Under the pieces are notes generated by a model that had not been told where the DNA came from, did no database searches, and was given only the letters and a program-made list of their open reading frames with translations. DNA of 64,000 bases from an uncultured Bacteroides sp. (GTDB lineage Bacteria > Bacteroidota > Bacteroidia > Bacteroidales > Bacteroidaceae). Of this stretch, positions 56,905 through 64,000 are shown piece after piece. The DNA is taken from positions 1-64,000 of the forward strand of contig USAN01000005.1 of the NCBI GenBank assembly GCA_900552645.1, given 5' to 3'. How positions within the stretch are numbered: position 1 is the first letter of the stretch; each line of letters begins with the position of its first letter. A program made the position numbers and the translations under genes.

Positions 56905-59900
56905 TTATTGATTAAGATTTTCCTTAAACTCTACCTCTACAATACGCAACTCATTATTTGTTTTATCTCCTCCTTTGGCCTTGAACAAATCTAACTCTCC
57001 TGCAGCTGGTGCAGCAACTTCCACTATCTGTCCAAATGCATCTTCTTCTTTACTTGCACCCTTCAGCTTGATTGTTATTTCCTGTGCCAATATCGGTTTT
57101 ACATCAAGATGTATATATCCAAGACTTTTTTCTGTATCGCCACTCCATATAAGTTCATTACCTGCATAAATTTCTAAAGGATAACTTCTCATTCTCCACC
57201 CTGTAAGTTTTATGCATACTTCATCTATTACAGCGGCTCTTTCAAGACGATATTTTATCCATGCTGTACTTGACTTGCCATCATTTTTCCATTCACTAAG
57301 TTCATTGTCATCAAAGCTATTTGATACATTTTCATTATTCGAACCAGCAACAGCCGAAAGAATAGGAACATCTATTTTAGTATCATGATACGAAGGTGTT
57401 AAAGGAGTCTCTCCTCTATCCAATCTTCCTTCTATTTCATTGCCTGGAATATACTTGCTAAGTCCATCTTTTACATCTATTGATACAGTGTTCAAAGAAA
57501 TTTCTTCAGATTTAAATCCTTTCGCACTAGCCTTTATTCTTACCAAACCGGCATTATTAAGTGACCTTACCAATACACGATTTATGCCACACTCCACAGG
57601 CAAATCTTTTGAAAGAATAAAATTATTCTTTCCTTGAGCAATACCACCTCTCCATTCTGCTGGTCCGTCAAGTTCGAAATGTATCAAATCATTAGCCAAT
57701 GGTGCACGATTACCATCCTTATCAGTAATCTCTACCTGAATAAGTGCCATATCTGCTCCGTCGGCTTTCCATCCTTTAGGGTTACTTATAACAGTAAGCT
57801 TTATCTTCTGTGGATCACCTGCTGTCGAAATAGATGTACGGCAACACTCCTTACCATTTACATCATATCCTACTGCTTCCAACTTTCCGGGTACAAACTT
57901 AATATCCTTAAATGTAAATAAGAAATTGTATTCCTTATTAGCTTTACCCAAAGTCTTTCCGTTCAATAAAAGTTCTACGCTATTCGCACTAGAAACTACA
58001 TAAACAGGTTTTACCGTTCCCTCATTATAATTCCAATGTCCTACTATATGAGCACGATAATTTTCAATATCTACCCAACCGTCCCACATTACTTGATGTG
58101 CAAAAAAAGGATCCTTTGGAATACGCATAGGATCGGTTACACCGCTTCTACGATAGTTCTCTACTCCACGATAATGAGTATTTGTATCCGAAAATATAAT
58201 CTTAACTCCACCCGAACTTACACGGCTACCAGTTCCGGGACGTTCACGCCAATAATCAAACCATCGAATAACATTCTCTATAGTAAAAGAATCCTGATTT
58301 CTGTTATAAACTCTAGCATCTACTTTCTTTTGTATAGTGTTTGTCATAGCCGAACGAAATTCATTATTACCTTCTCCATCTTTATGATAAGGATAAGAAT
58401 AATCATCCCAGTATTTACGCAAACCTTCATCTCTACAGTATTCCATTGCCCACATAGGATGATGCTTACTTTTGTTTATATAAAGCATCTCACCACCATA
58501 TTCGGCCTCTCGTATATCAAGCATTTCACGCGATCCTATTGCACGACCTCCATGAGGATCGTATTTATCGCGTATAGCTTTCATCTCTAGCATATGTTCA
58601 CGGCTAATTGATTCATTTCCACACTCATAGAAAATTACACTTGGATTGTTTCGATTATAGATTATAGCATCACGCATTAATTCAGTACGCTGTCCCCATT
58701 GACGTCCTTCTCTATCTTTTTCTGCATCTCCTGCCGGCATTGCCTGAATAAGTCCCACTCGGTCACACGATTCTACATCTTGCTTCCATGGAGTTATATG
58801 CATCCATCTTACCAGATTTGCATTATCCTCTACCATCAAACCATTGCTGTAATCACTTAACCATGCAGGAATACTAAGGCCAACTGCAGGCCATTCGTTA
58901 CTAGTACGCTGAGCAAAACCTTTAAGTTGAAGCACACGATCATTCAACCAGAATTTGCCATCAGCAAAACGTGTCTTTCGAAAGCCCGTTTTTGTAGATA
59001 CTTCATCTATTTTCTTTCCATCTACCCACAAGCTAGTCTTTACTGTATAAAGATATCCATATCCCCAACTCCAGAAATGCAGATTATCTACTTCGGCTGA
59101 TGCATTAAGTATTTTAGTTTCTCCAGGTTTTACAACAACGTTATTGCCTTCAAACTTCTTTATGCATTTTCCATCTTTATCTAACAGTTCTACCTTATAA
59201 AATATTTGCTTTGATTTGTTCGATTCATTCTTTATTTCGGATTCAGTATGGATATTAGCTATCTTTGACTTTACTTTTATATTGTCGGCATAAACATATA
59301 CTCCAGTCGTTTTAAGATTACTGTAAATAGGAAGAGTTTGATATACTTTGTCGGTTACATGTAACCAAACATTCTTTGGAATGCCACCATAGTTTGCATT
59401 GAAGTTTCGGTCACTCCACTGATACTTTGTATTAGTTTCACGTTCACGATAATTCCAATTATTATCAATCCTTACTGCAATTACATTTTCCTGTTCATAC
59501 TTTATATACGGTGTAAGATCAAAGCCCACAGCCATTGCTCCATTCTCGTGAAGGCCCAAATATTTTCCGTTAATATAGAAGTCGGCTCCTTGACGTACTC
59601 CTTCAAATTCTACAAAAACTTTTTTCCCCTTACCTCCTGAAGGAATACGAAAATGTTTTCTATACCATACTATAGTATCTGTAAGTTCATCTATTGAAAG
59701 TTTAAATGCCTCATCCTCATTGAAAGCACGTGGAAGAGTCACCTTTGTCCAATCTTTGTCTATATAAGAACTTTTCTTGGCTTCTGTATAATCACCAATC
59801 TTATATAACCATTCGGCGTTGAAATTATATTTTTCACGCCCTTCTTGTGCCATTATATTATGACTTACGCATATCGCAGTCACCAATAATAATAGTAATC

Positions 59901-59910
59901 TGTTTATCAT
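56905..59910 (-). CDS. GH2 beta-galactosidase-like enzyme
   Basis: A 1001-residue exported GH2 enzyme, first gene of the second RG-I operon. Order: signal peptide; sugar-binding sandwich (WYRKHFRIPSGGKGKKVFVEFEGVRQGADFYINGKYLGLHENG); Ig-like domain; TIM barrel. The acid/base candidate is E433 in VIFYECGNESI, and the probable nucleophile is the Glu in HPMWAMEYC. A DUF4982-like domain (PVYVVSSANSVELLLNGKTLG), an Ig-like domain (GADMALIQVEITDKDGNRAP) and a discoidin-like C-terminus follow. Beta-galactosidase activity on RG-I galactan side chains is the likeliest role, but GH2 also includes glucuronidases and others. Confidence 0.9.
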   Translation of the reverse strand: MINRLLLLLVTAICVSHNIMAQEGREKYNFNAEWLYKIGDYTEAKKSSYIDKDWTKVTLPRAFNEDEAFKLSIDELTDTIVWYRKHFRIPSGGKGKKVFVEFEGVRQGADFYINGKYLGLHENGAMAVGFDLTPYIKYEQENVIAVRIDNNWNYRERETNTKYQWSDRNFNANYGGIPKNVWLHVTDKVYQTLPIYSNLKTTGVYVYADNIKVKSKIANIHTESEIKNESNKSKQIFYKVELLDKDGKCIKKFEGNNVVVKPGETKILNASAEVDNLHFWSWGYGYLYTVKTSLWVDGKKIDEVSTKTGFRKTRFADGKFWLNDRVLQLKGFAQRTSNEWPAVGLSIPAWLSDYSNGLMVEDNANLVRWMHITPWKQDVESCDRVGLIQAMPAGDAEKDREGRQWGQRTELMRDAIIYNRNNPSVIFYECGNESISREHMLEMKAIRDKYDPHGGRAIGSREMLDIREAEYGGEMLYINKSKHHPMWAMEYCRDEGLRKYWDDYSYPYHKDGEGNNEFRSAMTNTIQKKVDARVYNRNQDSFTIENVIRWFDYWRERPGTGSRVSSGGVKIIFSDTNTHYRGVENYRRSGVTDPMRIPKDPFFAHQVMWDGWVDIENYRAHIVGHWNYNEGTVKPVYVVSSANSVELLLNGKTLGKANKEYNFLFTFKDIKFVPGKLEAVGYDVNGKECCRTSISTAGDPQKIKLTVISNPKGWKADGADMALIQVEITDKDGNRAPLANDLIHFELDGPAEWRGGIAQGKNNFILSKDLPVECGINRVLVRSLNNAGLVRIKASAKGFKSEEISLNTVSIDVKDGLSKYIPGNEIEGRLDRGETPLTPSYHDTKIDVPILSAVAGSNNENVSNSFDDNELSEWKNDGKSSTAWIKYRLERAAVIDEVCIKLTGWRMRSYPLEIYAGNELIWSGDTEKSLGYIHLDVKPILAQEITIKLKGASKEEDAFGQIVEVAAPAAGELDLFKAKGGDKTNNELRIVEVEFKENLNQ

Positions 59911-59927
59911 AGTATATTTGTTTTATG

Positions 59928-59935
59928 CAAAACTA
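59928..59935 (-). promoter_or_regulatory. -7 box of the second RG-I enzyme operon
   Basis: On the minus strand TAGTTTTG, a perfect TAnnTTTG, 17 bp before the GH2 ATG. The -33 region is weak. Confidence 0.5.
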
Positions 59936-60312
59936 CCATTAAGAATATAACGCGTCCATAGAAATAGATTCATTTTAATAGATTTTAGTTCATTCTCAAT
60001 AACATTCCTACAGTTATAAAGGGTATATATAAAAGATAAGAAGCGAAGTTCTTATTTGGCAACATTTTTCACCAAAGTATCCAAAACAATCTAGATTAAC
60101 GAAATTAACCCGATTAGGAATAACTAGAGGTTGTTTTTAATTTATTATCCCATATATTAACTAATTATTATATTTTTAACTTGTATTTCATTAAATAAAA
60201 TCAATTTTTCTACCTATTATGATCTATTTTTCTACATTAATTCAATCTATTTTTTTATACAGCAATACATCTTATACTCTAAAAAGTCAAATAAAATCTA
60301 TTATTCCATCAC
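59936..60312. other. AT-rich divergent intergenic region, no gene seen
   Basis: This stretch lies between the GH2 operon and the second susC. It contains repeated AT-rich words (CTATTTTTCTAC, TCTATTTTTTTA) but no supported gene or RNA. Confidence 0.6.
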
Positions 60313-60359
60313 TTTGTACAAAACAACATTGTTCCACTATTCTGTTAAATATATTTTTG
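60313..60359 (+). promoter_or_regulatory. susC (second copy) promoter with shared operator-like element
   Basis: TTTGTACAAAACAACATTGT (60313-60332) contains ATTG (60328-60331). After 20 nt comes TATTTTTG (60352-60359). Element, -33 and -7 lie at the same offsets as at 22057-22103. Confidence 0.75.
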
Positions 60360-60403
60360 CATTTTTAAATATTTAATAATATAATAACAATTAAATAACT
60401 AAA

Positions 60404-60431
60404 AACTTTTGTTTAACTTAAAAATTAAAGT
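60404..60431 (+). promoter_or_regulatory. Conserved 28-nt susC leader (second copy)
   Basis: 26 of 28 bases are identical to 22149-22176, at about the same distance (72 versus 73 nt) between the -7 box and the ATG. Confidence 0.65.
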
Positions 60432-63400
60432 ATGATAAACAGAAAAGAAAAGACTCTGTTTAGTCATTGTTGTAAAACACGATGGCTTCTTCTTATCCCT
60501 TTACTGTCTGCCCCATTTAGACCAATATCGGCAGAAACACACTCTTTATTAGAGAGTTATGAAATAAATCAGCAAAAAACTACTGTAATTGGTACTATTG
60601 TTGATAATACAGGTGAACCTATTATTGGAGCTAATGTCATCATTGAAGGTCAAACGACTGGAACAATAACCGATTTTAATGGTAATTTTAGTTTAAGTAA
60701 CATTCCGGCAAAAGCCAAATTAATTGTTTCATTTATAGGATACAACACTAAAACGGTTGTAGTAAACGGAACAAAATTAAAGATTGTTCTTGAAGAAGAT
60801 ACCCAAGTATTAGGAGAAGTTCAAGTCGTTGCTTATGGTACACAAAAGAAAGTATCTGTTACAGGATCTCTGTCAAGTGTATCAGGAAATGAATTGGCAA
60901 AAACTCCTACAGGTTCAATTTCAAACATGTTAACAGGTCAGATGTCTGGTCTGACTACAGTACAATACTCAGGAGAACCCGGTAGTGACGCGGCATCTAT
61001 TTTTGTACGAGGTAAAGGAACCTTTAAGGATTCGTCTCCTTTAATTCAGGTAGATGGAGTTGAGCGTGATTTTAATAGTATTGATCCTAATGAAATAGAA
61101 AGTATATCTATTTTGAAAGACGCTTCTGCTACTGCAGTATTTGGTGTAAGAGGTGCTAATGGTGTAGTATTGATTACAACAAAGCGTGGAGCAGAAGGTA
61201 AAGCAAAAATATCAATATCTTCTTCGGCAAGTATCATTGCTCCCACAAAACCTTTGGAAATGGCAAATTCTTATGAGTATGCAACCTTCTACAACCAAAT
61301 GCAACGTAATGATGGGGTTGAGAATGTAATGTTTACAGATGCTGTTGTTCAAAAATTCAAAGATCATTCAGATCCTATCCGTTTTCCTGATACAGACTGG
61401 ATTGACTATTGTTTAAAAAGTTCTTCAATTCAAACTCAGCATAATATAAACATATCCGGCGGAACAAAGAATGTACGTTACTTCATATCGGCCGGTGCTT
61501 ATACACAAGGTGGTTTATTTGAAGATTTTGGTCTTCCTTATAATGTTGATTACTCATACAAGCGCTTTAACTATCGTACAAATCTTGATATTGATGTAAC
61601 TAAGTCTACCACTCTATCTATGAATATAGCAGGAAGTGTGGATGATGCAGGCAAGCCATATACAGGACAAGGGAGTGCCGGTATGCTTATCAATATGTAT
61701 TTCTCAACACCTTTTTCCAGTCCTGGATTAAGAAATGGACATTTGATAGAACTTACAAACGAGCCTTATGCAGATAATCCTGATTTAAGACTACCTTTTG
61801 TTGGAGCCGCAGGAATGAGTTATTATGGTGTAGGATTCATGCAGACTAGTAATAACAATTTGACTTCTGACATAACCTTAACTCAAAAACTTGATTTTAT
61901 CACTAAAGGATTGAAATTCCATGTTAAAGGTTCATACAATAGTAATTTCAGTTCTACAACTCAAGCCACACACAATCTTGCTACTTATACTCCTATAGTG
62001 GCGACCGATGATAATGGAAATATTATTAATGATACTAATGGTAATCCACTTTTAGTATATAGAAAAAATGGTAATGATAAAGAGGTTACGTACGATAAGA
62101 CGCAAGAGCCTGGAAGAGAACGTAATTGGTATATGGAAGCTGCTCTTAATTGGTCTAGAAATATAGGAGAACATTCTATTTCGGCTTTGGCATTGTATAA
62201 TCAAAGTAAAGAATATTATCCTAGTACCTATTCGGATATACCACGTGGTCTAGTTGGTTTTGCTGGTCGTGTTACTTACAGCTTTAAGAATCGTTATTTA
62301 TCTGAATTTAATATTGGTTACAATGGTTCGGAGAACTTTGCAGAAGATAAACGTTTCGGTACTTTCCCTTCTGGATCTTTTGGTTGGGTAGTGAGTGAAG
62401 AGAATTTTTGGGAAGCATTAAAACCTACAGTTAGTTTCCTTAAATTAAGATATTCTATCGGTTTGGTAGGTAATGACCGAGGAGTAACTCGTTTTATGTA
62501 TACTTCTGATCCTTATTATACAAACGATTATGGTTTGATTAATAGAGGAGGAAATGGATATTTATTTGGTATTAATAACGGAACCGTTACCCCTGGTTCT
62601 TATGAAAGTAGTAAAAATAATCCTAATGTGACTTGGGAAAAGGCATTAAAGATAAATTATGGCGTTGATATTAATTTCCTTGCCGATCGTTTAAAGACTT
62701 CATTTGATTACTATACAGAAAATCGTAAAGATATTCTTTTGTCAGATGGAACCGCTCCAGGTATTCTAGGATTCTCTTTGCCAACAGCCAATTTAGGTAA
62801 AGTTAAAAGTTGGGGATGGGAACTTTCTCTTAAATGGAATGATAAAATAGGTTCTGATTTCCGCTATAATGTAGGTTTAAACTTAATGTACAATCAAAAT
62901 AAAATAGTTGAAAACAAAGAAGCTCCGCAGGCTTATGAGTATCAGAGTTCAAAGAACCGCCGTATAGGAACACGCTCACAATATTTATTCTTTGAATACT
63001 ATAATGACCAAACTACTCCTCAACGTTATCAAGAGGTATATGGAAAAGATATGCCTACACAAATTGCAGGCGATAAGTTAAAGAATGGTGACTGTGTATA
63101 TGTTGATTTGAGTGGAGATGGTATTATAGATGCTTCAGACATGTCTCGTGATTTTGGCTTTACAGACGATCCGGAATATATGGCTGGTATAAATCTAGGT
63201 TTCAACTGGAAAGGTTTTGACTTTTCAATGCTTTGGGCAGGTGCTTGGAATGTAACAAGACAGATTTCAAATGTATTCCAACGTCCTTTTACCAATCGCC
63301 AGACAGTGGATGATGGTGGTTTGCTAAAATTTCATACTACCAATACTTGGACTAACGAAAATCCCGACCCAAATGCTGAATTTCCGCGAGCTACTTTCGA

Positions 63401-63665
63401 AAACGGAAACAATAATTACTCTTCATCAACATTATGGGAGAAAGATTCTAAATATTTACGTTTGAAGAACTTGCAAATTGCATACAATTTTGACTTGCCA
63501 TTCATGAAGAAACTCAAATTAAATACATTCCAATTGGCATTAACAGGTTACAACTTGATTACATTTACTCCTTATGTATTTGGCGATCCTGAATCAAGAG
63601 CAAGTAACTCTCCAAGTTATCCATTGACAAAAACTTATTCATTAAGTTTAAGACTTGGTTTCTAA
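60432..63665 (+). CDS. SusC-family TonB-dependent outer-membrane transporter (second copy)
   Basis: A 1077-residue SusC-like protein. After a signal region ending near ISA comes the carboxypeptidase-D-like Ig domain (GTIVDNTGEPIIGANVIIEG to VSFIGYNT). The plug (IFVRGKGTFKDSSPLIQVDGVERDFNSIDPNEIESISILKDASATAVFGVRGANGVVLITTKRG) and the barrel follow, ending SLSLRLGF. It is clearly diverged from the first SusC in the barrel, so it probably imports a different product. Start choice is supported by the conserved leader. Confidence 0.96.
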   Translation: MINRKEKTLFSHCCKTRWLLLIPLLSAPFRPISAETHSLLESYEINQQKTTVIGTIVDNTGEPIIGANVIIEGQTTGTITDFNGNFSLSNIPAKAKLIVSFIGYNTKTVVVNGTKLKIVLEEDTQVLGEVQVVAYGTQKKVSVTGSLSSVSGNELAKTPTGSISNMLTGQMSGLTTVQYSGEPGSDAASIFVRGKGTFKDSSPLIQVDGVERDFNSIDPNEIESISILKDASATAVFGVRGANGVVLITTKRGAEGKAKISISSSASIIAPTKPLEMANSYEYATFYNQMQRNDGVENVMFTDAVVQKFKDHSDPIRFPDTDWIDYCLKSSSIQTQHNINISGGTKNVRYFISAGAYTQGGLFEDFGLPYNVDYSYKRFNYRTNLDIDVTKSTTLSMNIAGSVDDAGKPYTGQGSAGMLINMYFSTPFSSPGLRNGHLIELTNEPYADNPDLRLPFVGAAGMSYYGVGFMQTSNNNLTSDITLTQKLDFITKGLKFHVKGSYNSNFSSTTQATHNLATYTPIVATDDNGNIINDTNGNPLLVYRKNGNDKEVTYDKTQEPGRERNWYMEAALNWSRNIGEHSISALALYNQSKEYYPSTYSDIPRGLVGFAGRVTYSFKNRYLSEFNIGYNGSENFAEDKRFGTFPSGSFGWVVSEENFWEALKPTVSFLKLRYSIGLVGNDRGVTRFMYTSDPYYTNDYGLINRGGNGYLFGINNGTVTPGSYESSKNNPNVTWEKALKINYGVDINFLADRLKTSFDYYTENRKDILLSDGTAPGILGFSLPTANLGKVKSWGWELSLKWNDKIGSDFRYNVGLNLMYNQNKIVENKEAPQAYEYQSSKNRRIGTRSQYLFFEYYNDQTTPQRYQEVYGKDMPTQIAGDKLKNGDCVYVDLSGDGIIDASDMSRDFGFTDDPEYMAGINLGFNWKGFDFSMLWAGAWNVTRQISNVFQRPFTNRQTVDDGGLLKFHTTNTWTNENPDPNAEFPRATFENGNNNYSSSTLWEKDSKYLRLKNLQIAYNFDLPFMKKLKLNTFQLALTGYNLITFTPYVFGDPESRASNSPSYPLTKTYSLSLRLGF

Positions 63666-63684
63666 TATCTTAAAAATAGAGAAT

Positions 63685-64000
63685 ATGAAAAAATATCACA
63701 AATATTTATTAAATATTACCGTAGGTTTAACACTGTCATCTGCAATTTCTACCTCGTGTGTAGATGAGATAAAATTTGGTAATGCCTTTCTTGATAAGGC
63801 TCCTGGCGGATCTATTACAAAGGATACGGTTTTTAGTAATGCAGAATACACCCGCCAATTCCTTACTAACTTATATACATATCAATATTATGGTTTAGGT
63901 TTGAACAATGATGGGCGTCAAACTTCATTTGAAAGCGCCAATCCATATGTGGGAAAATTGGATGCTTTAACCGACCTTTATATTTTTACATATAGTTCTG
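63685..64000 (+). CDS. SusD/RagB-family lipoprotein, truncated by the window end
   Basis: The ATG at 63685, 19 bp after the susC stop, opens a frame that runs to the end of the window (105 codons). It begins MKKYHKYLLNITVGLTLSSA with a lipobox ending STSC. It continues with NAFLDKAPGGSITKDTVFSNAEYTRQFLTNLY, a typical SusD N-terminal TPR region. It is the partner of the preceding SusC. Confidence 0.92.
   Translation, partial: MKKYHKYLLNITVGLTLSSAISTSCVDEIKFGNAFLDKAPGGSITKDTVFSNAEYTRQFLTNLYTYQYYGLGLNNDGRQTSFESANPYVGKLDALTDLYIFTYSS

Noticed and set aside
58036..58590. 184-codon plus-strand frame opposite GH2
   Set aside because: It is a shadow of the GH2 catalytic barrel, rich in Ile/Tyr/Thr as reverse-complement artefacts are.
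32378..59910. RG-II degradation locus
   Set aside because: Rhamnosidases, fucosidases and a GH95 relic could fit RG-II. The hallmark GH137-GH143 and GH33 enzymes are not seen, while PL11, PL26-like, GH105 and CE12 point to RG-I.

Overview
The window is AT-rich chromosomal DNA from a Bacteroidales bacterium of the Bacteroides/Prevotella kind. The reasons are SusC/SusD pairs, a hybrid two-component regulator, Bacteroidetes-type promoters (TTTG/ATTG, about 20 nt, TAnnTTTG), no obvious Shine-Dalgarno sequences, and a large load of exported glycoside hydrolases. The species cannot be fixed from sequence alone.

Layout. (1) 1-11343 is core genome: a tRNA with anticodon CAT, a START-like protein, an LptF/LptG-type permease, ribBA, an aspartate aminotransferase, an intergenic 21/42-bp tandem repeat, a 2x[4Fe-4S] ferredoxin, an operon with a split 5'-nucleotidase and a GH3/beta-lactamase fusion, and rplS. 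(2) 11361-32292 is the first rhamnogalacturonan-I (RG-I) polysaccharide utilisation locus. On the minus strand it has a hybrid two-component regulator, rhamnose mutarotase, GH105, PL11 and an orphan (alpha/alpha)6-type protein. On the plus strand it has SusC, SusD, GH106 and an oligogalacturonate-lyase-like propeller. (3) 32378-39355 holds GH78 and GH43 plus decayed genes: a GH95 gene with a deletion, a frameshift and a stop, and fragments of SASA-type esterases and a second PL11. (4) 39550-46786 is a fucose module: three GH29 genes, an SGNH esterase and a COG3254 mutarotase in one minus-strand operon, with a divergent AraC-type regulator. (5) 46835-59910 is a second RG-I operon: GH2, a 1232-aa six-hairpin-like protein, a double CE12 esterase, a PL26-like exo-lyase and GH105. 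(6) 60328-64000 is a second SusC and the start of its SusD.

Inferred working model. CE12 removes acetyl groups, PL11 cuts the RG-I backbone, and SusCD pairs import the oligosaccharides. PL26-like, GH105, GH78 and GH106 enzymes dismantle the backbone, while GH2, GH43 and GH29 trim galactose, arabinose and fucose. The mutarotases speed sugar interconversion for cytoplasmic catabolism, whose genes are not in this window. Both susC promoters carry the same 20-bp element (17/20 identical) at the same spacing, which suggests that the single hybrid regulator controls both halves.

The most interesting points are this shared operator-like element, the long perfect palindromes that run into -7 boxes, the graveyard of pectinase relics, and two large exported proteins that look like uncharacterised glycosidases. 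I saw no insertion sequence, phage, integrase or CRISPR array.
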